Program-made: the position numbers and the translations under genes
Part shown: positions 45,601 to 58,200 of the stretch, in pieces
Numbering within the stretch: position 1 is the first letter of the stretch
Layout of the letters: each line of letters begins with the position of its first letter
The notes under the pieces: model-generated
The model's database searches: none
Told to the model about the DNA's origin: nothing
Seen by the model: the letters and a program-made list of their open reading frames with translations, nothing else
Source: Crocodylus rhombifer
Lineage: Eukaryota > Chordata > Crocodylia > Crocodylidae
Length of the DNA: 64,000 bases
NCBI GenBank assembly: GCA_038503035.1
Contig: JAVSML010000041.1
Coordinates: 580,634 to 644,633, forward strand
Direction: 5' to 3'

Positions 45601-46640
45601 GTCTTGAGCTTTGTGAGAAGGCAAGGTAGATATGCACCTCCACAGACTAACTAGATATCTGGAATACGAGCTTTCATGAACCCAAGTTCACTTCATCAGC
45701 ATGCTGTGAAAGGATGTGCAGAAAGCATGGAGTGTAAGAAGGAGAGAGCTTTGTGGACAGAGATTTCCAATGAGGAGTGGGGTCCATAGGAAGCGTGGGT
45801 GGGTATGGAGCCTGTACAAGCCACTCATGTCCCCTAATTTGGTGCTGCTGGGGAATATGGATAACACCAGCCATCTTCAGGGGCTAAGTAGTACTTCTGG
45901 AGAGTACTGCCAGCCACAACAGCTCACTAGGGACTAGGAGAGGAAAATAGAAAATGAGGAAGCAATACACTGGTTCACAGGTAATTCCCATATCTCACCT
46001 AGCCCTACTACAATGAGCACAAGTTGACTACATGAGAAAATCTGAATTGCTTAATAAAAATTGCCTCATTTGCATTTATGGACAATTCTTGGTGTAGGCA
46101 TCCATGAATATTAACATCTGTTTAGACTGATCCTAGTGTACCAGCGTGTGGGATACCACTATACAGAACAAAGCTGAATCTCTTTCGAACCACGTTTGCA
46201 TAATGTTTCTTTACAATACATACACCATTTCACCAAAATTCCCAAACCCCAACACCACTGAAGATCAAAGTTTAAAAGTAATTTCAGCAAGACTAGAAAG
46301 CCTACATGGAAAATAATATCCTCACCCGTTTATTGTTGATTTTACCATTTGTTAACCCAGGTTTTGTTTTTTGAACTCTGTATGAATACAATGTAATTTT
46401 TGCAGAAAGTCATACACCTCCATGTTTAAACACACGTATTATACATATTGAAAGGTTACTCTGTCTCAAGTTTTCCTTTTAACGTCTCATTAAAGGGGTG
46501 GGGGGGTCCGTTGCCACCAATTCACCAGAGTCCAAGTCCGTCTCTTAAGTCAGATGACACGGGGATTCAACGCGTAGAGGTCTGACAGACGTTCTCCTCT
46601 GTAGTGCATTGTGCTAGTGCATTCAACCAGTGTGTCAGTA
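42617..46640. other. intergenic stretch between the CD8A and RMND5A 3' ends
   Basis: No gene. It includes an A-run at 42723-42740, a G-rich block near 43975-44160 sharing CCCCCCGGATCTGTGCACAGGG with 16517-16540, and a Penelope-like fragment at 45625-45715. The other parts are unrecognised. Confidence 0.45.
45625..45715 (-). repeat. Penelope-like repeat, hammerhead-core-like subfamily (copy D)
   Basis: The minus strand reads GCATGCTGATGAAGTGAAC, TTGG, GTTCATGAAAGCTCG, then TATTCCAGATATCTAGTTAG. CTGATGA and GAAA flank a 6-bp stem (GTGAAC/GTTCAT), the same arrangement as core strands and stem II of a hammerhead ribozyme. Stems I and III with the cleavage site are not apparent. Confidence 0.55.
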
Positions 46641-47987
46641 TTCAACCATATAAGCTTGGTTTCTTTTATTACACAAATACAGAAATATATTTTACATGGA
46701 GCTTAGCACGCTATGTGGCTGCTCGCCCTACTATAGGACAGTGCAATAAATACAAATATACGCACACTAGAAAAGGTCTAACTGCCATGATCTACACCTG
46801 GTTTATAAGTACAAATTTACCTAGTCAACAATATGACAAACTGAGCAGAAAAAGTGGAGTTAGCAGTAATAGGCTACTATGAAAAACAAGGCTAAAAGCA
46901 AAAGTGTTCTCAAGCTACTGAAAATTTGCTACCTTTAATATGAGAATATAGGGCCTAATTCTGCAAGGTGCAGATTTGTGATCCGTAGGCTGCAGCGGAA
47001 CATGCTTCCCCCCCCACCACCATTGAACAATGAATACTTCTACACTTCATTTGGCTCTGATAACGGTTTATAAATAACACACTATAATGTCTATTAAACT
47101 ATACAGCAACATGACATTGATTGCCTAATCCTGAATACAAAGTTCAAAGAACATGACTACAAAGGCCAAAGAGCAAATGTCGTTGACTAAAAGCATCTCC
47201 ACTTCGGAATTCCATTTTATTGAGTAATCTAGTACGCAAACAGTTCTCGATCATGAAAACAAAGGAAACAGATTTTCCTATTCCACTTCATTCCAGTAGT
47301 AATTTATCCATACACCAACCTTATAAAGTTAGCAATGGAACTTAAGAGTTAGCCCCTCAGAGCTATATATTTATATAATTTTATATATATGCACATTTAC
47401 TTTGAGTTATGCAAAATCTGAAAAAAAATGTTTGAAAGAAAACTCAGAATATATCACAGCTTTTTTTTTTTTTTCCGGCGAAAAAAATACAAATTAGTTT
47501 TATAACCACTATTCAATTTATCAAACTTTTTTCTGAAGTATTTACTTTTAATTATGTACACATTACAGGAAATAAAACTTTTTCCACAAACATTCTTCAA
47601 GGTGACTGTTATTAAGAGGATGACAGAATAATAGCAGGAAGAATATTAAACATATGGGGGTGGGGGGTGATCAGGTTTCAGCTTTTAAAAAGTAAAAAGT
47701 CACCATATAATTAAGTACAAAAACCTGCATTGAATGACAACTGCTGGTGTAGTAACTTGATCAGGTATGGAGACCAAGAGTATAGTAAAGCCCTATGGTA
47801 ATATTAACTTTTGTAGCATTTCCACTAAATGTTGGCAAAGTTTCCGTAGCATTAGCTTATATAAACACAGGAGTCCTCAGTCTGCTGCATAAAATGAAAC
47901 AAGTGTTTTGTTTTGTTTTTCACTTCTTTCGAAATGCACCTGTAATTTAGAGAGTGTCCCTTACAAGCTGCATATTGAATCTTTGCT
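46641..47987 (-). other. RMND5A: RMND5A 3' UTR (probable)
   Basis: A/T-rich, repeat-poor sequence downstream of the RMND5A stop. Minus-strand AATAAA occurs at 46665-46670 and at 47216-47221. Long A/T-rich 3' UTRs are usual for this gene in other vertebrates. The end is not determined. Confidence 0.45.
46665..46670 (-). terminator. RMND5A: candidate RMND5A polyadenylation signal
   Basis: AATAAA on the minus strand, followed within 25-50 bp by GT-rich sequence (minus strand of 46614-46640). AATAAA at 47216-47221 is an alternative. Confidence 0.35.
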
Positions 47988-48051
47988 TCAGAAAAATATC
48001 TGTTTGGCATCTCCAGGACTCTGTTCCATGGGACAATAGGGGCATTTTAAT
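47988..48051 (-). CDS. RMND5A: RMND5A last coding exon
   Basis: Acceptor TGTCTCTAG. It completes a Lys codon and encodes [20 protein letters not shown] and TGA (47990-47988). CPYC supplies the last pair of zinc-ligand-type cysteines of the RING-like domain. Confidence 0.95.
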
Positions 48052-51000
48052 CTAGAGACAAAGACAGCATGTTAGAAGTGTACAAAAGCAAAAAACCAAG
48101 CAGCAAAGCAGCACAGAGATAGCACTAGAGATCTCCAACAGCTGAAATAACAGACCACTAAGTATTTTCATGCATTATTTTGCTACAGTGGCGCCAAGCT
48201 CTCAGTTAAATATGATACCATAGACAAGAAAGGGAATGACTACGTGTTCTTATTCAATATGCTCTACTTGGCTCCACTGAACAGATTCCTACCCTTAAAA
48301 AGGGCCCCAATCAGTTATATACATGTTTTCAAATGCTCTTTTGTCGCTTACCTTGTTATTCCCGCTTAGTTTATTAAAAACAAAGACGTTAGATCTTAAA
48401 ATTCATTCATCATTTTATCCCATGCGATTGGTTGTTGCATTTTGCTCAGTTTGAACTCGGAAATTAGACCGATCATTTTCACTTCAGTTTATGGTTAAAA
48501 CTTAGTGGGTGCATCCACACATGTCCCTATGGAGCCTTTGTTACTTCACTGTCATTTAGTACTTCCTTTTGTACTAAATGATGGTGTAGTAACAGCCCAG
48601 ATTGCGCTGTGCACATGGTTATTTTTAGCTGCTACATCACTGCAGCAATAACTATAACAAGGGAGTGCACTGCTATAGCAATGTAGCTGTGGCATCACGG
48701 TTTGTGACCAGCAACTTAGTAGCATCATGTGTAGATGCGCCAAGTGACTTCCACTGGCCTCAGGTACTACCGTATTTACTCAATTCCAGAAAAAGGTTTC
48801 TTTCTTCATTTGCCATGTGCGGGAGGGAGTGGGGCAGGCCCTTCATCTTGGAATTGAGTATGAGGTGGGGGGGAGAACAGACAGCTGCTGCCTGCCCCCT
48901 GCGCCGCCACCCTTGCTCCAGCGCAAAAAGTCCCAGCCCAGGCTGGTAACACCTTGCTGGGGTTGTTAGACAAACACCTTGTTAGGGTCATTTGACCCCA
49001 GTACTCTTTTCTGCCGTGGCCGGGGGTCGGACTTGATGATCTGCTCAGGTCCCTTCCGACCCTACAAACTATGAAACTATGAAACAGCAACAGCAGCTGA
49101 AGCAGAGATGGAGCCTGCTGCAATGCAAGTGTAAGCAGCAAGGGGAAGGGAGGAGCAGGGCAGAGAAGGAAAACAGGCTGGGGGACAGAGCCAGCAGGGA
49201 CGGAGGCACAAGAGGGGCAAGTGGAGCAGAGAGGGATAAGGGGCTGTTTGACCCCTCACTGCTTGCTCCCCCCGATGTCCTGCTACCTCCCCAACCTGTT
49301 CTCCACCCCGCATCTCCTCCCCTGCCACTGCTTTCCCCACCGCAGCAGTGGGGGCATGAATTTAAGATGACCATCCACATAATTATATTCTATACATGGA
49401 AAATTATAACAAATGTATAAATTCACTATGTGTGCAATCTAGTTATTGGGGAGGTCATCTTAAATTCAGTATTGTCTTGGATTTGGGTAAATACAGTAGT
49501 TTGGATGCTATTCTGATGGGAACGTAAACACCAGCCAAAAATTTCCTTTATAAAAATGTTTATTTTATTAGGTTGTGTGAAACCCTTCTTTATAAAACCC
49601 AACTTGGTCCATCAGGATTGTTACATTGTGCATTACTTCTATACCTTAGAAGCTACATGTCCTAAAGCACAACGAATAATAGTTGTATATGTTCCTTTCC
49701 TAAAAAATATTTTCTTTTCTTCTAATGTGGTCTCTCTCCAAAAGACATGACAACACCCTTATTCATTAGGCACTTAAATGTCTACGATGGAATGACCTCA
49801 GCAGAAATAATGGTCTGCTCAAAGGTAATTAACTTCTCAGGTCTTTTCCAAGACTTCTCCCCCCGTTTAAATGCAATAATTCATTTGTACTTATTACTTC
49901 TGTCAAAATGAAGGATATTTCAGAAGTGATATAAACCTATGCAGTGAGGTCCTTATTATAGCTACACCAAATGCTGCCACTCTGTTTCAAAAACGTTATC
50001 CATAAAGTTAACTTAACTAGTTTCCACCAATTTTGTAATTATATCCTGCTCTCTCCCCGAATTCAATTTATCATCACCCAGACTTTGCTACATGTATAAG
50101 AATGATACTTACTTGCTGCCATTAAACATTTTATTCAGAGCATCTCTTGAGATAATGTGACCGCAGACTAATTTCATAGGTGGATTATTATCTGTTGTTT
50201 GCTGACGAAGAATTGGACAGGCAAATATTGAATGATACCAGCACTTTTTACCAAGGTCCACTTCAATCTGCGTAAAACAAATTACGTTTACCATCTCTTT
50301 TGAGACATCGTGTTTCCAGAAGACAACAATCAGCTTTCCTCTAATGCAGTGGCACTTATTTAACCACACTTCAATACAGCAGCAGGATCTGTGTTGATGT
50401 CTACAAATCTCCAGCCAGAAAAATTTCATAGGCATCTTAAGTCAGACTGCTATACATTTTTTCGTGACAATTGCAAGAGATGTATAGCAGAGCATAAATC
50501 TGCACTGGCAAGTTAATGGACCTGACGGCCCACAAAGACTTAAATTTCTAGGCAAAGATTTTTAAAGGAGGCTAAAGGGAGCTGGATGATCAATCCCCAT
50601 CAGCAACTAACTAGAACAGGTTATGCAAATCCCCTAAGGCAGCCATGAATAGTTCCACTTCAACTCTAGATTCACCTCAAGAGTCATATGCAATAGCTTC
50701 AGTTCACTTCTTTCAGTTACCAAGGTGTGAGATACTGGCTAAGCAAAAACTCTTCCACCGCTCAGACGGGTTGATTTCAAGGAGAAAAACTGCCTGCTGA
50801 TTTCACTTTTGGGGGCTAAGCGGATGAAAATCAAGGATGCAAAAAAATCAGATGCAGTTCAGCAGGAACAAAGTGCGGAACAGCTTCATGAACACGGTCA
50901 TGGCAGTAATCTGGAATTTATTACCAATGAGCTACCCTAAAAGCAGAACTAAGGGCTGCAACTCAGGCCCCCCAGTCTTTGCGAACAAGGCCACCATTCC

Positions 51001-54000
51001 TGCTCACTTTAAGCAGACCCAGCAGTGGAGCAATACAACAGCAAGCTGTATGTGGAGCTGAAGTCCAGCTGAAAGATGTTAATCTGATTTTTTCCTTCCC
51101 CCTTGTACTGTGACATGCACTAACAGCATGCACAATTAGTGCATGTTCCTCAGATGGACTATGCTGCTGACAGAACTGCTACTACTTGCAGAACAAGAGA
51201 CCCTCAAAAGTCACGTTCAGTCCGTCTGAAGTCCAGTGCATACTCACCGGCAGTTCATCTTTCTGATTCCAAACTCCAGTGCACTGTCTTTGTTCAATCA
51301 CAGCTTTGATATTAATTAGAGCTGGCAATGCTACACAACCTGCTGAAAAACTGCAGAACAAGAAAAGTATTAATACAGAAAGCTGTTTTATGAACAACTA
51401 CCTCTCAAGGTCCTACCTCCTCAATGCAGTACTAAGAACTAACATGGGAAAACTCTTGGCTCTGTTACCTAAAGAGGAAAGAGAATGATCCAAGTGTATC
51501 ATATCGACGATTTGAGTTATTTGTATTAACACAGTGTCTAAGCCACCTCCATTGTAGATCAGAGCTCCATTGTGGTAGGCTCTGTAAAGAGCACACAAGA
51601 AAAGTCAATCCGAGCTCCAAAGCTTACAAGCCAAGTGCTTGATTGTACTGTTTTATTTCACTTTCCACCATACAAGAGGAAAAAGGAGCTTACAGTCATG
51701 CTGACTTATATACGGTACAGAGAAATAAGTACACAACACGGGTGGCTAAAACACAGTTCAAATGTAGCCTAAGATGCTGTACATAAGTACCTGTCCTACA
51801 ATAATTCCTTGATGAAACACAGGAGTAACTTGTCTCTACACCTGGGCTCTTAGACCAAGATGAAAATGAAGCCTCTTCAGACAAAAATCGCTCAGTGGAT
51901 GCAAGCACCAAATGTGGCCAGTGGCTGGGCGAATTAGGGTGCTCTGACACTTTGCTGTCTATCCCAGGATGTCTTCAAACTAGTGAAGTACACTACGAGG
52001 CTTCAGCAGTAAGCAGGAACATGCCTTTCTGTGAAGTCATGAGAAGGTACAAATATTTTGCATTGACCACCCACTTCAACACCTATTCAAAACCAGAGTT
52101 CTCATACCAACATTGCTACCCAACTCTGGGAGTCACTTCACTATCCGAGCCATTTTCATGCAGTAATCACATATGGGGCATAAACAGGAAAACTCTTAAG
52201 GCGTCTCCACACCAGTCACAGTTAAAAACACCTTGGCTCGACTGATTTCATGGCAATTTCAAGGCAACTGTCTAACATGAGTATCAATAAAAGGGAGGGA
52301 CTTTTCCATATGATTAGCAGTGTCATGGGCACCTGTACTGATAATGAACTGTGTGCATTATGGTGCCAACATTCAAGACAATGTCAATAAGAAAATACTA
52401 AGTGACTGGATTTTATTCACCCGAAGTAAGGTCAACTAATAAATGCTGTTGCTAAATGGATGTAGATTCAGTTGAAGTTTTTTTCCTTTCAGCTTTGCTA
52501 TGCCAAACAAAATGTGTCCTAGAAAAAACATCTAATTCCTATGACTCATGTACATAGAATTAACTCTCTGTGAAATCCTGCATAAAAGAATTTGCGCCTC
52601 TTTAAAATTAGTAAACTAAGTGAAGACTATTACTGATAGTAACAAGCAAGGAGATAACCATGAAAACACAGTGGAGTTTTTGTCAAGAACTGAGACTCCC
52701 TGCAGGAGGAAAACCACTTATTTCTTGTCTTACTTCTAAAAGGAAAATTGGAATGTAAAGATTTTTCACTTTGGGATGTACAGCCTAGTGGCTATACGGT
52801 GGCTGTATATGCACTATCTGCAGAAAGGGTGGAAAGAGTCAGCTGACTTCTTATATTTCTAATGGTCTGCAGCAGACTATTGCATTTGCAGTTGTAGCAG
52901 CAACGGGGCATGAAAACACAAGTTTTCACCTCTGCAAATTGTGAATTCTAATGACTTTAATGCAAATTTCATATCCTGAAATCACCATTCACTACCCTTT
53001 AAAACAGAGCTCCATCATAGAACCAAAGCAAAAGATGACTGGATCAAAGATAACGCAGCAAGAACACCTAACGGAAAAAGCAAGTCATGAAATGGCTTGG
53101 GTTTTCAACTGCCAAGCTGTGGTGAAAATCCTCAACACATTTGCTTCAGTACAAAATGGCTGGTGACCATCCTTCTCTTTCATACAGATGGGTGACCTAC
53201 AGAACTTAAGTCTCGTTATGTAATGCTTCATATGGGGCTCAGTGGATAGCTACCTGGCTCACGACAGAGCACTGCATGCTGGAGGGGTCATAGCTCCCAG
53301 GACCCACTAAAGTGTGCACCCGCAGATGACTGTTTAATGTTAACTAGATAGGGCTCTTTTTACTCAGCAAGTTCCCACTGCAACCTTCAGCTGAAAAAAG
53401 TGTAGGCACCTGACCTCAGAAACACTGAAATGCAAGATGCCATACCTAACACTAAGAGGTGATTCAACTGAGAGACCCAGGAGAGCACAGGCATCCCTTG
53501 TGAAGATGTCACAGATGTCTGCCCACTGGTTTGCGTCTAGTAGATGAACGTACGGAGAGTTCTCGATACCTTGTCTCAAGTACACCAGGCTGCCCATCAA
53601 AACCTGAATATCTGTGAAGGACAAGAATGCTCAAGACCATTACATTTACACATTTTTATGCCCTAATTAGAAGACTACTCTGAGCTTTTGGCCTTTTGAT
53701 AAGAAACCATATATAACACAAATATACAGCAAATCAGTAATATTCAATTATACTAAGATACACAGCCATCTGGACCAAATATGGATGTAGCCACCACAGA
53801 GAAAAATCTCTCTTCTTTTAACAGCGGACTAATTAACCATTAGATCTTCTGACAAGCTGGATATAACAATTTGGAACTTGGGACAATAAAGTGTTATTAC
53901 CTATATTACCATTTACAGCTTTCTATGATTCTATGCAATAGCAGAAGTCTAAAAAGAGTACTTAGTGCACCTCTATTTCATTCTGCATCAATGTGACAAT

Positions 54001-54996
54001 ATTTGTGGTGATCAGAATTTTAAAATAAATGATATTCTGAATGGCTCTGTATATTGCCATTATTTTGAAAATAATTCAAAACTGTGAGGATGCAGAGGCA
54101 AAGCTCGCTGTGAAAGAGACAGTGTTCCCAAATATGATAAAAGAAAAATTATTTTATAATTCAAGATGCTACCACAAGTTTCTTAGGCAGACTTTGTCGG
54201 TACCTGTCATCTCGAGGGTTTATTTTTAAACTAACTCCTTGTGGGAGGTGCTGCAAAGCAAGAAGGGATCAGTACAATTGCAAGTGGGTGGGAAAGATGG
54301 GGGGAGGGCAGGGGTTAAAGGGAGTAAAGCAAAACACCAGATAAATTACTTTAAAAAGCCTATTCAATTATATATTGAATATGCATGTCAACTTTCTCCT
54401 GGCTGTAGACCAAAACTGATATGAATCTTAAATGAGGCATACAAAGAAGAGGACAAAGAAGGCAAACATCTTCCTCCACACCACTGATCTCACCAACCCA
54501 CTATTCCTACCCCAATACTTACCAGCTGGAGTGCCTAAAACATACATAAAATTTATGGCCTTAGTTTCACCTAGGGATTACTGAAATAGTTATTGCTTAT
54601 ACACAACTACTCTTAAAATACTATTCCTTTTGTTCCCTAGAATTTAAGACATCACTGAAGCATCACAACTTCCTCCCAAACACATTCTTGTATTAAAAGT
54701 AACCTTCATCTTCCACTAAAAATGTAAATAATTCATTAGACACAAACACAGAAGTAAGAGACTAATGCAATTCAAATCAAGTGCCTAGAACCAAATGCAT
54801 TACTCTGAAATAGCTAAAAAGTCACTTACCTTTCTGATGGTTCAGAGCAAACGGCTGAAAGTTTTTAGCATACTGCAATGCCTCTCTCTGGTTTGCTGTT
54901 CCGCCCATCAATAAACTAATGAAATATAATCTGTGCAGTTTGAATTCCAGGGAACTGTTCTGCGCCATAAGCATTTCTCTGTTAGATACTGCCCAC
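47988..54996 (-). CDS. RMND5A: RMND5A, C-terminal part (E3 ubiquitin ligase subunit of the CTLH complex)
   Basis: Join on the minus strand: 54996-54830, 53611-53446, 51350-51248, 50267-50113, 48051-47988. 655 nt encode about the last 217 of 391 residues (human length). RMND5A is the homologue of yeast Gid2. With MAEA it forms the catalytic RING pair of the CTLH/GID ligase, which marks proteins for proteasomal degradation in cytosol and nucleus. The exons read through every junction in matching phase and follow the vertebrate protein almost residue for residue ([81 protein letters not shown]). The first three cover the CRA region, the last two the RING-like domain. The LisH and CTLH exons are absent from the visible part. 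It is convergent with CD8A, as in mammals. Confidence 0.95.
48506..48741. mobile_element. short TIR element (MITE-like), 236 bp
   Basis: The left end GGGTGCATCCACACATG and the right end CATGTGTAGATGCGCC are inverted repeats. The interior holds the palindromic CATTTAGTAC-TTCCTTTT-GTACTAAATG. The ends resemble the element at 12029-12238 (GATGCGTCTACACATC). The target duplication is not clear. Confidence 0.6.
48935..49084 (+). mobile_element. CR1 LINE 3' end
   Basis: TTGTTAGACAAACACCTTG, GGACTTGATGATCTGCTCAGG and CCCTTCCGACCCTACAAACT, ending ACTATGAAACTATGAAAC. Only the 3' UTR is preserved. Confidence 0.85.
50113..50267 (-). CDS. RMND5A: RMND5A RING-like exon
   Basis: 155 bp, acceptor TTTTACGCAG, donor GCAA|GTAAGT. 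It encodes [20 protein letters not shown], then [20 protein letters not shown] and [11 protein letters not shown]. The domain is a degenerate RING: CPIL lacks the second Cys of a classical CxxC pair, but the CGH core is present. That is the known state of RMND5/Gid2 proteins, not a defect. Confidence 0.96.
51248..51350 (-). CDS. RMND5A: RMND5A internal exon (CRA region end)
   Basis: 103 bp, acceptor TGTTCTGCAG, donor CCG|GTGAGT. It reads [18 protein letters not shown] then [17 protein letters not shown] and joins in frame to IEVDLG in the next exon. Confidence 0.96.
51351..53445 (-). other. RMND5A: RMND5A intron
   Basis: 2.1 kb, GTATGG to TGCAG on the minus strand. No repeat or RNA gene was recognised. 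The neighbouring 980-bp intron (50268-51247) and 1.2-kb intron (53612-54829) also show nothing notable. Confidence 0.6.
53446..53611 (-). CDS. RMND5A: RMND5A internal exon (CRA region)
   Basis: 166 bp, acceptor CCTTCACAG, donor TTAG|GTATGG. It encodes [35 protein letters not shown] and [20 protein letters not shown]. Phases match both neighbours. Confidence 0.96.
54830..54996 (-). CDS. RMND5A: RMND5A internal exon (start of the visible part)
   Basis: 167 bp, acceptor TTTCTCTTAG, donor AAAG|GTAAGT. It encodes [35 protein letters not shown] and [20 protein letters not shown]. It begins with the last base of a Glu codon, so another coding exon must lie further right. Confidence 0.95.
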
Positions 54997-56486
54997 CTAA
55001 GAGAAATGAGGGGAAAATAATACATTTCAGCCTATGAGGAATGTAGGAGTTGTAACTAGAACAGCCTCTTCAAGAAGGATTTCTGCAAGAACCTAAGTTT
55101 CCTTGCAATATTCAGGGCTCAGACGATATCTATACACTCAATAAAAAAAATAAGCCTCACAGCACAGCTAAAAAAATATATATCTGTAAAACCTCTCCAT
55201 CCAATACTCAAATAGCATCATTTCTGGTACTGAATAGAGCAGCCTCTGTTGAAGATCCCCAGAAAACATCATCTAACAACCTAAAGCAGGAAAGGAGCAT
55301 CCTACATGAAGCTAGGTTGCAAGACAAATTTAATGAGGGAGTTATAAAGTTAGGAATCTGACCAGTACACCTAGAGATTAAACATGTTAAAATCAGGCTG
55401 CTACAGGATCTTTAATAACCACAAATTGTCAAGATCTGTTTTGCATTTTCATCCTCAGGCTGAGCCTTGAGAACACCCCCCAGAGCGATATCATCTACTG
55501 AATCACCAGCACCCCTCTGGCTCACTTTCCAGCTATCACGCATTATGATAATACTGTAAAATATTAGTTGTAAATACTAAAAACATCTTTCAAAACCAAT
55601 CATTGAAGAGCTTGAAAAACGTTTCGATCATTCAGGCTTTTGATAAAACCTAACCCCATCGCAACTCATTTTGTTCGGTTTTTTTTAATCTGGTTGGACC
55701 AAAAGCAATTTAAGTGTTTTGAAGATGCACAAGTTCTAGTGAGAATAATCCATCTGTTTCTCATTAGTGTTAATTATACTGTTTTCAATATGATGGCCAA
55801 TTACTGAAAACAGCAGCCTTTCACCTCATGAAGGAAGGGATTAAGTAGTAGCTTATAAAGGAGAGGTGTGTAGAGTCTCAGCTTTTTTATCTCAGGTCAA
55901 ATCAGCCACACAAAAAGCAAGGAAACTATATTCCCTCTTCCTCCCCCCATGTTGCACTATATCAAAGAGTTCAATCACTTGGTGAAAAGCCCCCCTGCAT
56001 AGGTAAGGCACATCTCTGAGCAAGCAAGATTATACTTCCATTCTATGTTGGTCTAAGAAAACAGATTCAGACTTCCAAACAAAATTTTTCTCAGCCTCTA
56101 AGGATGTATGGTGAAAATGGAGCACTTATGAATAACATTTAACCCCACCACACCTCATTTTGGTTTTTTACATACATTTGGATCTATAATTTCACCAGTG
56201 AAATGTGGCCTCGCTGCCTGGGTAGATAACGTTTCCACCAGCATAATTAGACTTTACATTGGTGAAGATAAAGAATGGAAAGATGAGAAAAGCCCTCTGT
56301 GAGAGTAGCTTTACCCAATTCAACACTGAACTACTCCTAAAAGCATCATGCGTAAAACACCACCGATTAAAATTACAGATTGAGATGAGAGCGGTCGTGC
56401 AGTATGCGGCGTGGCAGACACGTCTGTGGCACCACACACTGCATGTTCAGTTGTTCTCCACGCTGCCAAGGGAGCAGCAGAGGGGC

Positions 56487-56516
56487 TTTTTGACCCCTGG
56501 ATTCAGGGGTCAAAAA
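56487..56516. repeat. perfect hairpin, 13-bp stem, GATT loop
   Basis: TTTTTGACCCCTG-GATT-CAGGGGTCAAAAA. It lies inside a CpG-richer block and resembles a head-to-head pair of hAT-type termini (CAGGGGTCAA). Confidence 0.9.
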
Positions 56517-57939
56517 ACCTCACCAAAAAAACAGCGGAGTGCTGCACTCAGCAACAGCATGCGCCGCCCAAAGCTGGAGGTGCACACTGCTGCCAGCCAG
56601 GCTCCGCGTGGCAGAAGCGATGCAGCTGCAGGCCCCCAGGACTTCAGGTAAGGCTGCTGGGGCCAGCCCAGCCTGCCCTACCCCACTCGGGGTAACTTGC
56701 CATGGGCCAGAGCGTGTGTAGCACAGACATTCTCCATGGACAACTAGCGGCGGCACAAAATGTATGTCTGGATGTGGCCACAGTGTCTTCTGTCCACAAC
56801 CTATCCTAGAGTAGCTGTTTACTCGAGGCAAATCAGCTACCATCTGCTTGGTCATCACCTAGTGGCAAGCCTCTATAACAACACCCACTAAGTGCACCTA
56901 CTCCAGGATGTGGAGTGGACAATTTACATTCGTGTACAAAATCAGCCAGCCCTCATATGGTTAGAACCACACAAAGCAGTCAGTACTGTATTCTCCAGTA
57001 TGCATCCCACGTAGAACTTCTCAGACAACTCTTATTGTAGGAAGAGCGTCCGTGATATAGTCCAGGTCACCCAGCTGCTGCCACCACTAAAATTTAAATT
57101 CCCACTGAAAACGGAAGTGCCAAACATCAGCCGTGGGGTGATCCTGCTTTACATGGATCCAAAAGGAAAGAGCGTTCAGCAAGCAGTGAGCTAGCTATCA
57201 ACATCATTTAAGAGAATTTCTTAGTTCTTTTCTTATTAAAAAGATTCCATGCAATGAGACTTAAGGTGACACATGATAATTGTTTATTAATTAAGTTCAA
57301 GTTCAACCCACATATACTTTCCATCTCGCTTTGAAATGATGCCTTGGCAACTGCAGCGCCTGTCCTCCTGAACAATTCTCATACTTCTTTCAGAACAATG
57401 CTTGCTTTGTTATGAACGTTTTCACCTTCGTGACTCAAATCTAATCTGAACATTTATTTCTACATGGGACATAATAACAGTGAGAGATTGCATGTTCTCC
57501 CAATTTAAACACACACAAAAAAATCAGGTTTTATCAAAAACAAGCATCACAGCCTAACTTCATGCCCATCTAGCTTTTAATTTTAAGTTATGCCCCTCCT
57601 CCCTGCCAAGACCCCAACAACTTTAAGACTCTATTAGACTTGAAAGCTGTACAAGCACATGAGAAGACAAAGCCTCCTCTCTGAAAAGGTTACAACATAA
57701 AATTTAGATGTTTCAAGCAAATCCCTGCACCCACGTGGAGATTCACAGGGCTCTATAAAGGAGCGCCGTTTCCCTGCAGGGAATAATGGCCCACATGCCA
57801 CAATATGATCTAAATGAATCTCTGTGCCTACTTGCAATCTTTCCAGTCAAAGGGGTACTGCTGGAATCACATGGGGCAGAATCCAGGACCAAGCCGAGTG
57901 AAATATGAAAAAGCAAACCACTGGCACGTGCTCTAGGAT

Positions 57940-58200
57940 CAGTGGTTCTCAACCTTTTTAGAACCGCGGCCCCCTTGTTAGAAACAGGGCATCCCCTTTG
58001 AAAGTGTCAGTTCTTACCTTTCACTTGTGTTGTGACTATGGAAAATAAATAATGGGGTAATTCTTCGATGGAACTTGGAAAAAGAACAACAGGTCAGAAC
58101 GGTCTTGACACTATAGACTGCTATTTGAAATCTTCCGGTTTATCTTGTGAATTATGTGTAGGTGTTCACACACCTAAGAGTGCACATATTAGTTTTAAAA
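57940..58200 (+). mobile_element. hAT element fragment, CAGTGGTTCTCAACC class
   Basis: The left end CAGTGGTTCTCAACCTTTTT is a classic hAT terminus, followed by GAACCGCGGCCCCC. The interior TTGTGAATTATGTGTAGGTGTT is shared with 25530-25750. The right TIR is missing, so the copy is truncated. Confidence 0.65.

Larger units (their letters stand above)
48052..50112 (-). other. RMND5A: RMND5A intron (last)
   Basis: Carries a TIR element at 48506-48741, a CR1 3' fragment at 48935-49084 and a GC-rich purine/pyrimidine-biased segment at 49090-49350 that yields spurious frames. No exon was seen. Confidence 0.7.

Noticed and set aside
49079..49420. Gln/Arg-rich open frame after the CR1 3' end
   Set aside because: Purine-biased intronic DNA of RMND5A; both strands have similarly long frames.
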